From: Hysterangium stoloniferum
Taxonomy: Eukaryota > Basidiomycota > Agaricomycetes > Hysterangiales > Hysterangiaceae
Assembly: GCA_015178975.1 (NCBI GenBank)
Contig: WHVD01000055.1
Coordinates: 310,001-374,000, forward strand
Length of the DNA stretch: 64,000 bases
Direction: 5' to 3'
Below, piece after piece: positions 11,049 through 22,697 of the stretch. Under the pieces are notes generated by a model. It was not told the DNA's origin. It worked only from the letters and a program-made list of their open reading frames with translations, and did no database searches. Positions within the stretch are counted from its first letter, which is position 1, and the number at the start of each line of letters is the position of its first letter. A program made the translations under genes and the position numbers.

Positions 11049-12553
11049 CAGTGACTCAAAAAACCCTTTGCATGTTTTGTACTTCAGACTTATATCCCTG
11101 ATAACTCAAAGAATAAAAGTGCAGAAATATCAAGAATATTTGTGAATATGCTCTATCATATCTAGATTATGGAAGTATGGTGCCATTACATAAGCTCCAA
11201 ATATGGAAATGTTACAAATATTTATATACAAGAGACTCATGTGAATGGCAACTTTGATGACTATAAATGCTTATAGTCATGTGACCTTGTTGATTGTTTA
11301 CCTCCAATTAGGTCATATCAACAAAATCACATGATGTCACATGACCATGTTGTACTGGAGTATAAATATATCACCTTCAGCAACTAGTAATACCCCAATT
11401 CCCAAAATGCACACTTTGTCTCTTGCCAGCCAGAATCATATCCTCTCACTGCTTGATGCTGGTCATTCAGCTAGTCACATTACAGTTTCTACTGGTCATA
11501 GGATTGGCACAGTCTCAAAGCTTCACTCTAAGCATTGTTATCATCTCCCTAAGTCCATTGGTGGTTGACCCCAAAGCTTTCCCCTACCAACATTCACTAT
11601 GCACAGTGTCTCATCAGCTCTGGGAAGGCTGACACTGCTGTTGATGTGACCAAAGCCCTTAGGAATCTCACCAACCAGTCCATTTCTACCCAAACTGTGT
11701 GCAATCATCTCAAGATGGTTGGGATGAAGGCTGTGATGAAGAAGAAAAAAGCCCCTTCTTAGCAAGAAGCATAGGAAGGCAAGGATGGACTTTGCTATAG
11801 CACATCAGCATTGGACTGTGGAGGACTGGAAGAAGGTGGTGTGGTCTGATGAAACCAAAATCAACAGGTTGGGGTCAGATGGGAGGAAGTGGGTCTGGAA
11901 AAAGACTGGGGAGGGCTTGAGTAACAGGCTGGTTCAGGGGACTCAGAAGTTTGGAGGAGGATCTGTGATGTTATGGGGGTGCATGCTGTGGGAAGGACCT
12001 GGGTATGCTTGCAAGATAGATGGGAGGATGGATGGAGACCTGTATCTCAAGATTATGGAGGAGGACCTTCAAGCCAGCCTCAACTATTATGGAAAACCTG
12101 TGGATGATGTCATCTTCCAGCAAGATAATGACCCCAAGCATACTTGCAAGAAGGCCCAGACTTGGTTTCAAAATAATAATTTCAATGTCCTTGCATGGCC
12201 AGCACAGTCTCCAGACCTCAACCCCATTGAACACTTGTGGGATCATATCAAGAGGAGGCTGAGGGAGTATGAGATTGAACCAAAAGGGATACTGGAGTTG
12301 TGGGAAAGGGTGGAGGAGGAGTGGAACAAGATTGATGCAGAGGTGTGTCAGAATTTGATTGAGAGTATGTCTAGGAGGGTTGCAGCTGTGTTGAAGGCAA
12401 AGGGTGGCTATACCAAGTACTAAATATAAGTAGTTTTGTGGGTCAGAGTGGTCAGCAAAAAAACCCTTTGCATGTGTGTCTTGTATATAAATATTTGTAA
12501 TATTTTCATATTTGGAGCTTATGTAATGGCACCATACTTCCATTATCTAGATA
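11049..12553 (+). mobile_element. Tc1/mariner element with long inverted repeats
   Basis: The left end at TA (11047-11048) begins cagtgactcaaaaaaccc. Arms at 11159-11231 and 12481-12553 are inverted copies of about 73 bp with only a few mismatches. The string aaaaccctttgcatg occurs in the same orientation just outside the left arm (about 11060) and inside the right arm (about 12462), so the ends are rearranged rather than a simple TIR pair. The right edge abuts a Helitron 3' end at 12554. Confidence 0.7.
11408..12423 (+). pseudogene. Tc1/mariner transposase (two frame changes)
   Basis: The start MHTLSLASQNHILSLLDAG at 11408 opens a helix-turn-helix domain. The catalytic DDE domain follows: VWSDETKIN near 11840 (first Asp), QQDNDPKHT near 12120 (second Asp) and SPDLNPIEHLWDHIK near 12210 (Glu). 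It ends GGYTKY with TAA at 12421-12423, the usual C-terminus for fungal Tc1 enzymes. The frame changes near 11565 with a TGA, and again near 11757. The catalytic half from 11785 is one open frame of 212 codons. The enzyme would cut and paste at TA sites. Confidence 0.85.
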
Positions 12554-12690
12554 CAAGCTTAGGAACCCTTGCTACGCTGCAGGGCAGTTGCTTCACAACT
12601 GGTCCCACAACTTTGCTGTGGGCTCCAGCTTGTTGGGGGGTGAAGCCCCCCAAACCCCCCCATGTCAACAACTTTTAAGTATTTCTGAGA
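12554..12690 (-). mobile_element. Helitron 3' end, third copy
   Basis: It shares the 3'-terminal region of Helitrons A and B: the lower boundary acaagc, the agggcagttgc hairpin remnant, and the G6/C6 hairpin ttggggggtgaagcccccca near 12635. Minisatellites follow instead of helicase, so this may be the 3' end of a non-autonomous Helitron whose body is the satellite block to the right. Confidence 0.6.
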
Positions 12691-12711
12691 CTCATTGTTT
12701 GAATGGAAAGT

Positions 12712-12925
12712 GTTCAGAGAATGGAAAGTGTTCAGAGAATGGAAAGTGTTCAGAGAATGGAAAGTGTTCTCAGAATGGAAAGTGTTCTATGAACAGAAAG
12801 TGTTCTAAGAATGGAAAGTGTTCTAAGAACAGAAAGTGTTCTAAGAATGGAAAGTGTTCTAAGAACGGAAAGTGTTCTAAGAATGGAAAGTGTTCTAAGA
12901 ACGGAAAGTGTTCTAAGAATGGAAA
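12712..12925. repeat. 18-bp tandem repeat (gaatggaaagtgttctaa)
   Basis: About twelve copies. The period is a multiple of three, so frames stay open with an NGKCSK repeat, but nothing else suggests a gene. Confidence 0.85.
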
Positions 12926-12957
12926 ACATTACAAAAGGAAACATCAGTCACAAATGG

Positions 12958-13316
12958 AAGCCACAGCCACAAGAGGAAAAAATGGTTACAAAAGGAGACA
13001 AAGGTTACAAAAGGAAACAACGGTTACAAAAGGAGACAATGGTTACAAAAGGAAACAACATTTACAAAAGAAAACAACAGTTACAAAGGAAACAACAGTT
13101 ACACAGGAAACAACAGTTACACAGGAAACAACAGTTACACAGGAAACAACAGTTACACAGGAAACAACAGTTACACAGGAAACAACAGTTACAAAAGGAG
13201 ACAACAGTTACACAGGAAACAATGGTTACAAAAAGAGACAATGGTTACAAAGGAAACAATGGTTACAAAGGAGACAATGGTTACAAAAGGAAACAATGGT
13301 TACAAATGGAAAGAGT
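12958..13316. repeat. 18-19-bp tandem repeat (ggttacaaaaggaaacaac)
   Basis: About nineteen copies with sub-families: a run of perfect agttacacaggaaacaac units is flanked by ggttacaaaaggagacaat units. No gene is implied. Confidence 0.85.
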
Positions 13317-13359
13317 GGTTAAATTGACTCTCAACTGCAAGTAATTACTGTGGTCACTC

Positions 13360-13515
13360 AATTTATTTATTTTGATTTAATGTATTTTATTTTGATTTAA
13401 TGTATTTTATTTTGATTTATTGAATTTTATTTTATTTTATTGTTTTTCATTTCAATTTATTTTATTTTTAAACATTTTATATTCATTTATTATATTTTAT
13501 TTGAATTATTCTGAT
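13360..13515. repeat. low-complexity TTTATTTTGATTTA tract
   Basis: Near-perfect units of about 23 bp (attttattttgatttaatgt) at the start decay into T/A-rich sequence. Confidence 0.7.
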
Positions 13516-13519
13516 TTTA

Positions 13520-15632
13520 TTGAGGCTGATCAGAGGGGGATGGAGGAAGAAGGAAACAGTACACACAGCAGCTGGACAAAGAGAGAAGGAAATAGTACAC
13601 ACACTCACTGAAGAAAGGGTACACACACCACCTGGAGGAAAGAGAGGGCTGGTCAGAGGAGGATGGTGGAAGAAGGAAATGGTAGACACACTGCAGGAAA
13701 GAGAGAGCTGGTCAGAAGAGGATGGTGGAAGAAGGAAATGGTAGACACACACTGCAGGAAAGAGAGAGGAGGCCAATCAGAGGAACACGCACTGGCTGGA
13801 GGAAAGAGAATGGAGGCCAATCAGGGCAGGACAAAGAGAGAAGGAAAGGGTACACAAACCACCTGGAGGGAAGAGAGAGGGCCGATCAGAGCAGGATGGA
13901 GAGAGAAGGAAATAGTACACACACTTGCTGGAGGAAAGAGAGAGGAGGCCAATCAGAGCAGGATGGAGGGAGGAGGAAAGGGGACATGCACCTCCTGGAG
14001 AAAACAGAGAGGAGGACAAAGGGAGAAGGAAACGGTACACGCACTGGAGGAAAGAGAGAGGAGGCCAATCAGAGGATGAAGAGAGAAGGAAATGGTACAC
14101 AGACCTCCTGGAGGAAAGAGAAGGGACAAAGGGAGAAGGAAACGGTACATGCACTGGCTGGAGGAAAGAGAGAGGAGGTCAATTAGAGGAGGACGAAGAG
14201 AGAAGGAAATGGTACATGCACCTCCTGGAGGAAGGAGAGAGGAGGATGATCAGAGGAGGACAAAGGGAGCAAGAAACGGTACACCCACCGGCTGGAGGAA
14301 AGAGAGGAGGCCAATCAGAGGAGGACAAAGGGAGAAAGAAACAGTACACACACCGGCTGGAGGCAAGAGAGGAGGCCAATTAGAGGGGGATGAAGAGAGA
14401 AGGAAACGGTACACACACCTCCTGGAGGAAAGAGAGGAGGCCGATCAGAGGAGGACAAAGGGAGGAGGAAACAGTACATGCACCGGCTGGAGGAAAGAGA
14501 GAGGAGGACAGAGGGAGAAGGAGCAGTACATGCACTGGCTGGAGGAAAGAGAGAGGAGGACAAAGGGAGAAGGAGCAGTACATGCACCGGCTGGAGGAAA
14601 GAGAGGGGCTGATCAGAAGAGGACAGAGAGAGAGGGAAATGGAACGTGCACCGGCTGGAGGAAAGAGAGAGGAGGCAAATCAGTGCAGGACAGAGGAAGA
14701 AGGAAATGGTAGATGCACTGGCTGGAGGAAAGAGAGGGGGACAATCAGGAGGACAAAGAAAGGGGAAAGGGAATGAGAGAGGAAAGAGAGGGGGACAATC
14801 AGAGGAGGACAAAGAGAGAGGGGAAAGGGAATGCGCACTGGCTGGAGGAAAGAGAGAGGAGGCAAATCAGCGGAGGACAGAAGGAAATGGTAGACACACT
14901 GGCTGGAGGAAAGAGAGGGGGGCAATCAGAGGAGGACAAAGAGAGGGGAAAGGGAGTGCACACTGGCTGGAGGAAAGAGAAGGGGACAATCAGAGGAGGA
15001 CAGAGAGAGGGGAAAGAGAATGCACACCAGCTGGAGGAAAGAGAGATGAGGTAAATCAGTGCAGGACAGAGGAAGAAGGAAATGGTAGATGCACCGGCTG
15101 GAGGAAAGAGAGAGGGTCCCAATGAGAGGAGGATGGAGAGAGAAGGAAATGGTACACACACCTGGAGGAAAGAGAGGAGGATGATCAGAGGACAAAGAAA
15201 GAGGAAATGGTACACACACCAGCTGGATGAAAGAGAGAAGAGGTCAATCAGAGGAGGACAGAGAGGAGGACAGAGGGGAAAGGGAATGTGCACCAGCTGG
15301 AGGAAAGAGAGTGGAGGCAAATCAGTGCAGGACAGAGGAAGAAGGAAATGGTAGATGCACCGGCTGGAGGAAAGAGAGAGGGTCCCAATGAGAGGAGGAT
15401 GGAGAGAGAAGGAAATGGTACACACACTTGGAGGAAAAAGAGGAGGATGATCAGAGGACAAAGAAAGAGGAAATGGTACACGCACCAGCTGGATGAAAGA
15501 GAGAAGAGGTCAATCAGAGGAGGACAGAGAGAAGGAAATGGTACACACTTGCTGGAGGAAAGAGAGAGGAGGTGGATTAGCACAGGATGGAGGGAGAAGG
15601 AAAGAGTACATGCATCACTTGGAGGAAAGAGA
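13520..15632. repeat. 2.1-kb purine-rich minisatellite, unit about 50-70 bp
   Basis: Imperfect units follow the order ggaggaaagagagaggagg, ccaatcagaggaggac, aaagggagaaggaaatgg, tacacacaccggctgg. Subunits are deleted or duplicated, so period length varies. Two longer segments (about 15050-15280 and 15325-15540) are near-identical, which shows recent higher-order duplication. The plus strand is strongly purine-biased. Long open frames on both strands are by-products. Confidence 0.9.
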
Positions 15633-15649
15633 GAGGATCCGCTGTGAAT

Positions 15650-16056
15650 GGAAGTGGGTGTGCAGTGGTGGATGGGTGCGGGTGGATGGGTGTGCAGTGG
15701 ATGGGTGCAGGTGTGTGGTGGATGGGTGCAGGTGCGCAATGGATTGGTGCGTGGTGGATGGGTGCAGGTGCACGGTGGATGGGTGCAGGTGCACGGTGGA
15801 TGGGTGCAGGTGTGTGATGGATGGGTGTGCGGTGGATGGGTGCAGGTGTGCGGTGGATGGGTGCAGGTGTGCGGTGGATGGGTGCACAGTGGATGGGTGC
15901 ACAGTGGATGGGTGCATGGTGGATGGGTACACGGTGGATGGGAGCAGGTGCACGGTGGATGGGAGCAGGTGCACGGTGGATGGGAGCAGGTGCACGGTGG
16001 ATGGGAGCAGGTGCACGGTGGATGGGAGCAGGTGCACGGTGGATGGGTGGATGGGT
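15650..16056. repeat. ~21-bp minisatellite (ggtggatgggtgcaggtgcac)
   Basis: About twenty units. The right part (15950-16040) has five almost perfect copies with gggagcaggtgcac, so this end was homogenised most recently. Confidence 0.88.
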
Positions 16057-16059
16057 GCA

Positions 16060-16640
16060 CGGTTGAAAATACCGTGCGTGTATAAAATAATTCTACGCAT
16101 CTATAGAATGCTTCTGCGCATGCATAACATAATTCTGTGTGGGCAAAAATGCTCCCACGGTGTGGCAATAATACACCTGTGGCATGCCAAATACTCCCGT
16201 GATCACATAATTGCTTCTGCATTGGCTGAAATGCCTCCGTGATGACATAATCTGGGCGCCTGCCTTACTAAAAAAAAGCAACATGGACCCACAATAATAG
16301 ACCTCCCGATATGTACTGTAATCCTTCTCCAGGCACTGGCTTTGAAATGCCTCCGTGAAGGGCATGGGAAGTGCATACACAAGGGGCATGGGAAATATCT
16401 GCACGAAGGGCATGGAAAATGAGTCGTGGGAAATCTGTTGGTGAGAGGCGCGGGAAATTCTTCTGTACCACTGGAAATGCTCCCACACAGAATACTCCCA
16501 TGGCATGACAGAATACTTCTGCCCCCATCACAAAATAGTCCCGCAGTGCCCGAAATGCTTCTGCGAATGCAGAAATACTCCTGCGCTGACTAATTGTGAC
16601 ATTCTGGCACTAACACGCCGTCATTTCTGGGCAGCTTAAT
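16060..16640. repeat. degenerate ~20-25-bp repeat (AAATRCTCCCRYGG type)
   Basis: Short phrases such as aaatgctcccac, aaatactcccgtg and gaaatgcctccgtg recur every 20-30 bp with varied linkers. The same phrases reappear at 23535-23660. No coding frame. Confidence 0.6.
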
Positions 16641-16737
16641 GGGGGAAGCCTTTGGGCACTCCGCACCCTTGTGAAAGGGCACCTAGCGGTGCCAAAAAGT
16701 GCCCACGGACCCACCAAGCAACTTTACTATATATTGA

Positions 16738-16870
16738 CAAGCCTGGGAACCCTTGCTATGCTGTGGGGCAGTCACTTTGTGACCTGCCCCACTGCTCGCT
16801 GCGGGCTCCGGCTTGTTGGGGGGCAAAGCCCCCCAACCCCCCCCCACGTCCATGACTCTTAAGTATTTCT
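16738..16870 (-). promoter_or_regulatory. Helitron 3' terminus with two hairpins
   Basis: Hairpin 1: GTGGGGCAG 16763-16771 pairs with 16779-16792 around ttt. Hairpin 2: TTGGGGGGC 16816-16824 pairs perfectly with GCCCCCCAA 16828-16836 around aaa. Read on the minus strand, the three copies all end CTTG followed by T. Helitrons classically end CTRR with a T after the insertion point, so the site fits in position but CTTG is a variant. Confidence 0.6.
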
Positions 16871-16969
16871 GAGCACTTCTAAGTATTCTGAACATTTCTA
16901 AGTATTTACATATCACAACCACTGTTCAAAAAAATCAATTAAAACAAATTCAATAAATACATTAAAACT

Positions 16970-19750
16970 TCAATCTAATAATACATCTTTGTACACTATA
17001 TTTGCTGTTCTCTTTGTCTCCTTTATTAATATTTTTATCCTATTCCAACTTCTTCCCCTTGAAAGTCCCACATACAATTGCCCATGTCCAAACACTGCCA
17101 TTCTCAAATCTATTCCTACCACTTTCAAAGACTGTCCCTGTGACTTGTTAATTGTCATTGCAAATGCTAACCACACTGGAAACTGAATACGATGCAGTTT
17201 AAATGGCAGTTGATCATCATTTGTAATTATTTTGATCCGTGAAAGAAATGCCATTTTTCCAGTATATGGTCCAGTTAGGATCCGCACTTGAAGCAAATGA
17301 TTTTCCATTTTCACCAATTGCAATCGTGTCCCATTGAAAAGCCCCCTCTGTGGATCTACAGTATGTTCCGTAATAGCATCAATGGCACTCCTGGCTTCAC
17401 CTCAAGTCAACTCGGTGAGATTTCACCAAAATTCAGGCTGTTCAAATACTCTACAGGATACATCTCTGTCTCACTGTCTCCCTCTGCAGTATCAGCACTG
17501 TGGTATACACGACTCTCCCCAGGGAATTTATTCAGAAGTTCTGAATTAATCTCATCAACCTCTGAATTCCTTGGACACAGAATTGCCCAGTCTAAGAAGT
17601 CTTCATCTTGCCAATCTCTTTGGTCTCTATCCACATGGATGTCTGGATATATCTCAGCAATTAGATCAGACACTTCTGGACCACAGATCATATGAGGAGG
17701 GATATCCATTGTATGATCCAAAGGTAAATTTTTTCCATGGCCTATATCCAATAGCCACTGAGCAAACTGTTGACTGTCTGGATCATCCTGGTCCACCCAC
17801 ATATTTTTTTCAAGAACAGTACCTTGATATGCTTCCACAGTTCTGATTTCTGGATACATTGTCCAATGATCTGTTCTTTTGAACCCTTTGGTACAACAGG
17901 CAAAGTCTGCTGGAAGTCACCTCCCCAGGCCACAGGAATCCCTCCAAAGGGAAGATCCTCCTTGTCTAATAAATCTCTCAGGGTTCTGTCAACTGCCTCA
18001 CATGTGAAATGTGACTGCATTGGAACTTCATCCGTACGCCCCCACGCCCCACACGCACCAAATGTCTGTTTATAGGATTTCCCGCCCAGACTCTGTACAT
18101 CAAGACTCGTTACATTCAACCTCATTACGATACATATCAATTACCGGACTTCCCCCGGACTCTGTCTCTGTCTATGTCCGTCTTCGCCCCACGCATCAGT
18201 CACTGGATCCCGCTCAGAATCCTGTCACCACTCTAATTGAGCCCCATTCCCGTTTTAGTCAAATGACCTGTCACGATTTAGGACTCCGCTCCCACTCCAT
18301 TCCCGTTATGGGTTATGCTTTGTCACGATTCGGACTCCGCTCCGTTCCGTCCCGTTCCTAACACCAAACTTGGTGTTTATTATTCCCGTTCTATGTTTTG
18401 TTAGTTTCGTTTCATCATTACTGGATTTGGTATGTTATTCACTCCACGGTCTATATAAACTGGCAGATGTTGTACATACAATCCTCCCAGATAATCAGTC
18501 AGACCTTCTTCATAAGCTCTGCTTTTTCTGAACCCTTTTTGATATGACATAGAGCATCCTTCTCACAGGGAACAGGGATTGAAAATGTGCTGTGAGAAGT
18601 GTGACCACCCTTGAGAATCATTGATGCAATTCCAGAAGATGCCACACAAAGCACAATGTAGCCCTTGGCACGACATACATGTGTCAGAGTATTCCATACA
18701 AAGGACTTGCCAGTGCCACCTGGACCATTCACAAAAAACAATTTGCCCTGCTGCTCCTCATCTACCCTCATCTACTGCCTTCATGATAGTCTCATAAGGC
18801 AACTCATTGTTCAGGATTGCACTTTTCAAGATTAGCTTGGGCACTGTCATGCTCAATATCAACATCATAATCTGACTGCTCCTTAATGAGACAGTTGCCA
18901 AGAATACCATCCCAAACATCAGTGCAGTTTGGCATGGTTGGATAGTGTGAGATGGACTTTCCAGAATAGCAGAGGATCTTATCAATATCATAGAGACCAA
19001 AGTCATAAATGCTATTTGGTGATGGATTGGGAATGCCATGTTGTTGCTGAAGTATGAACTTCAAATCATCACAAAGAAATACTTTAAAGTCATTCCTGAG
19101 TTCATGGGGTTGTGCAGGGGAGGACATGGTCAAAATGATAGCAAACAATCTGCGAAGTTGAAACCCAGACTCTATGCGACTGGCTTCTGTGAGGCACATG
19201 TGCCACTGGCAGTCATCTTCAAGCAAACCATGTGCAACACAGGCTTGCTGAAATGTGGGACAACTCTCACCCTGAAAAGTCCTGAGCTGTTCAAATGAGG
19301 TGGCACCTTTGACAACAGTGAGCAAAGTACAGAGGTGGAATCTTTCCCCACTGGCAATATTGACAAAATGAATGCGCCCTATGGAAAAACCACTTTGACG
19401 TGGCTTCCATGATTTCTTCTTGGGTATATATGTGAAATACTCAGGAAAGTCCATATAAAATGTGTCCTGGGCACACTGTCCATTATACCCAAGAGACCCT
19501 TGGCATTAGCTTCAAAATAAGCCATGAGAGTTGTTGCTGAAAGCTCTGCCCTTTGTAAAGTCTCAACAGGACCTTGATCACCATCAAAAAGTACAGTGTT
19601 TTCCCCAGGGAGATGGACACCAAGTGCCATTACTGCAGGAACCTGGGTGTGGAGTTCATTGTGCATTAATCGCCAGACAGATTCATGTGCACTGACATAA
19701 CGTGCATCAAGGTACTGCTGAATCTCATCTGGTGTCTTTCCAAATTCCAT
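16970..19750 (-). pseudogene. Helitron linker and PIF1-like helicase (broken)
   Basis: The N-terminal part (19750-18800) carries the region usual in Helitron proteins between Rep and helicase, including LLTVVKGATSFEQLRTF and CVAHGLLEDDCQW. Walker A is NGPGGTGKSFVWNTL at about 18680-18740. The DEVPMQ and GGDFQQTLPVVPKG motifs are at about 17880-18030. The C-terminal [13 protein letters not shown] is at about 17125-17165, ending KDVLLD at 16970. Stops, frame changes and the LTR fragment break it. Confidence 0.85.
18033..18484 (+). repeat. internal fragment of a family-I LTR
   Basis: It aligns with the middle of the family-I LTR (compare 40610-40990 and 9040-9420) but lacks the TGTTATGACC start and the AACA end. 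It splits the helicase exactly where copy A is continuous (10693). A truncated LTR as an insertion suggests a DNA-repair filler rather than normal integration. Confidence 0.65.
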
Positions 19751-20274
19751 AGTTGTACGATCATGGCCTTGTAACAGTATTTATGCATGTACTTCATTGA
19801 CCTATTGGTAAAGGTCAATTCAACATTGATGTGGCATTCAAAGGTGAGAATCAAAATAGGAGAGTAAGGGACAACATGTCTGTTGTCATATGTAAACTTG
19901 GGAGTTTCATAAACCCTTCCATTATTGGGATGACGGCATGTTGGATAGCCTTCCTCATTGACAATGGTAGCTTCACACCAATCCTTTGGATAGTATTTAC
20001 TGCACTTCATACAGGCAGCATTTGGATGTTCAGCCCCACAGGGGCCATGGGTCATGAGTTGCCCTACTAAATTAAATAGTCTGGGATGTGTTTCAGGATC
20101 TGGAAAACAGGCAGAAACCATTGAGTCAACATCTTCTGGTGTCCTTGGCTTATTCTGGTCATCAAACCATATGAGGCAGTGCATGTGTGGAAGACCCTGC
20201 TTTTGGAATTCAATGACATGGATATGGGCTACTGTTCTACCCAAGATGTGGTCCTCTGTGATCATCTTGAGCAA
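19666..20274 (-). pseudogene. Helitron Rep (HUH endonuclease) domain
   Basis: The metal-binding HUH motif is visible in GLPHMHCLIWF near 20190-20215. Upstream is DHILGRTVAHIHVIEFQ. The catalytic-tyrosine region appears as KYMHKYCYKAMI near 19760-19800, where canonical Helitrons have two tyrosines about four residues apart. The N-terminal zinc finger is missing. The domain would nick one strand and start rolling-circle transposition. Confidence 0.8.
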
Positions 20275-20317
20275 CTTAGCCCAGTTTATATAGTATATAT
20301 TGTATCATAATCATCAG

Positions 20318-20526
20318 CCACAAAACCTTTCCAATGAGCAGGCCTGACTAAACTATTTGTAGCATACCCAAAAATGCATATTATGTAATAATACTCTAGA
20401 CCATGATTCTATACATGTTTAGCTATCCAGTGTGAATTTTTGAAATTTGTTGCTATTTTCTCTCCCCTGGTAGCAGTCTGCCAATATGAAAACTCCAAAC
20501 ATTGGAAAGGTTTTGTGAGTCACTGT
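20318..20526. mobile_element. ~210-bp MITE with inverted ends
   Basis: The left end ccacaaaacctttccaatg (from 20318) is the reverse complement of cattggaaaggttttgtg (to about 20518). The right end adds agtcactgta, the same terminus type as the MITE at 246-478 and the Tc1 at 11049. Non-coding. Confidence 0.6.
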
Positions 20527-20634
20527 AGCTTTGTCGGTTATCTTCGGGTTACGACACAGTCATAGCAGGGCCCAAATCCCTTGAGAAATATTCCAGAGAG
20601 CAGCCCCTCACAATTTAAGGAGCACAAAGCTGGG

Positions 20635-21950
20635 TGTGATGTATCAGCATTATCTCATAATATCCTCTTAATTTTCTGTGGATTATTTAATATTCTTTCG
20701 AATTTTTATTATATTTCTATTGTGAAAAATAGGCCTTATTCCTTTTAACTTCGCATAATAATAGCATATATGAACTCATATTATGCTATTATATCTTAGT
20801 TAATTTATTATAATTTTTAACTAATTATTTATATTTTATTTACTTAGTTATTACCTTTCGGCACTTGCTGCAGCCCAGTTTGCGCAATTTTGAAGTCATG
20901 TGACTTATTAGATAAGCCCCCAGTGTTGGGATGTCACAAAGGTCACGAGTGTGACTACCCGAGTCACACAAGTCACGAATGTGACTACCCGAGTCACACA
21001 AGTCACGAACGTGACTACCCGAGTCATTATTAGGTTCCGCCGACTCATCGTTTGCTTCCGTCCCCGGGACCGCGGCCTTGAACCTTCATGTTCAAGCCAA
21101 AGCTTAGAACCCTTGTCTCAGAGAGGGGAATCACATGTTAAACAAAGGGTAAATAATGAGTAGAATATGAGGTCATTATGATCTCACTAATGACCTCATA
21201 AACTAAATAGTTAGCTAATCATTGAGTTATCAAAATGTATATAAGGAGGGCTAAGTTTCCAATAAAATCATCTTATCACACACACATATTTGCAGCACAG
21301 CACTAGCTTATCTCATCATCCTAAGGACAATAATAGCCTTAGTCTGATACACTCACTGCAAGCACCTACACTTGCAGCATCTTGAATCTTTGTCAGCAAC
21401 TCTTGGACTTAGCTAATCATCTAAGTTCCCCAGCCTCACAGCTACCCTTTAGGCTTATTAATTAGATAATAAACCTAATAAGTATCTAAGTATCCTTACT
21501 GAAATCCCTGCCAATACTAGATTACTCAAGGCCCAGCCCTAAGTTTATTGAATTAATCAAGTACAAGCACTCAGATAATCCAATACAATTTACTTTCTCT
21601 ATTAATAAATTATTTAACACCTTGTTAAATAACTATTAATAGTTACAAATAAGCATACAAGAATCCGAAGCTCTTATATCAAGTCTCTGCCAAGTTACTG
21701 CGCATATATTCAGCTTCCAGCCCCTATTCTCAAGGAATAGTTCTTGTATTTGCTAAAAGAGTCATACACAGTTCTATTGAACCTTTCAATAATCAAAATA
21801 AGCATTGATTTGAGTTGTTTAAGCTTCATAGCGCAGCTCATTAATCTATCAGTATTTAAATTACTGGACCTTTGCTTGTTTTATTGTTGAAGCTCTGTGA
21901 CACTATAGCATATATTGAGCTATCTAAGAGAATCCCCTGAATACATTACA
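20635..21950 (+). mobile_element. solo LTR, family III (TGTGATGTATCAGC), 1316 bp
   Basis: TG...CA ends with the target duplication ctggg on both sides (20630-20634 and 21951-21955). A TATA-like tgtatataaggagg lies near 21235, followed by aataaaatc, which fits the R region. It is aligned over its length with 29923-31245. It contains three 30-bp direct repeats at about 20939-21026 where the other copy has one. Confidence 0.9.
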
Positions 21951-22623
21951 CTGGGGGAGGGAGAGTGGAAGGGAGAAAGTGTGGCAGCCTCATATTACAA
22001 CCGTGTCGCAACCTGACAGTCCCCAAGGTTATCGCCACCTATAAATGATTCAAGTTATCGTTCAAGTCATCACATTGGAAACCATCGGCCTCCCAATGCT
22101 TACGTATGCTTGCGTGGTGATCAAACTCCATTTACACCCCTGTCAAAATATACTCATACTATCTGGTTAAACTCTGATGTCCCTTTTTATTATGATGATC
22201 CGTTCTACTCTATGTTTCACATATGTCTATATATACTTGTAACCCTTGGACTATTTTCTTTTTTCATAATTCCACTCTTGGGTATTTCATGGCCTCCAAA
22301 CTAATCGTAACCTTCCCGTTCCTAGTCAAGCTTATTTGTCAATACCGTTTTCCTCTCTTCTCCTAGTTAGTATTTCCTAGGCGCCAAATACTTGTATATG
22401 AACCCACTGTAGTTGTAGTTATTAGGCAATCAGAATATCGACTCAGAACACCCTCTTACACCTCTAGAAGCCTCGTACTAAGTATCCCGTTATCCGCCTT
22501 CACGTGCGCTCACCCACTCTCGGTTCCCGACCCCTTGGCCCGACACTCGACTTATCCTTCAGTTCCAATCAGTAGTTCACTGAGAGGTACTCATTAGGAC
22601 TAGTCTTCACCCATCCGAAATTT

Positions 22624-22680
22624 AAGGACACCCAACGGATATTTGCAAGGGCACAGCACATAAGCTGAAGCCAAGTCCTT
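22624..22680 (+). ncRNA. LTR stem motif, copy 2
   Basis: AAGGAC 22624-22629 pairs perfectly with GTCCTT 22675-22680. The inner hairpin AGC/GCT around acataa is intact. Confidence 0.65.
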
Positions 22681-22697
22681 CCGATCGGTCCCCATTG

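Larger units (their letters stand above)
16738..20300 (-). mobile_element. Helitron copy B (Rep and helicase remnants)
   Basis: This is the longest Helitron here. On the minus strand a Rep HUH domain near 20280-19750 is followed by the Helitron linker, the PIF1-like helicase and a structured 3' end at 16738. A family-I LTR fragment interrupts it at 18033-18484. Its 5' end was not found and may have been removed where a MITE begins (20318). Confidence 0.82.

Noticed and set aside
12588-16085. Many open frames of 100-320 codons on both strands
   Set aside because: They are shadows of minisatellites with stop-free units. Composition is extreme and frames overlap in every phase.
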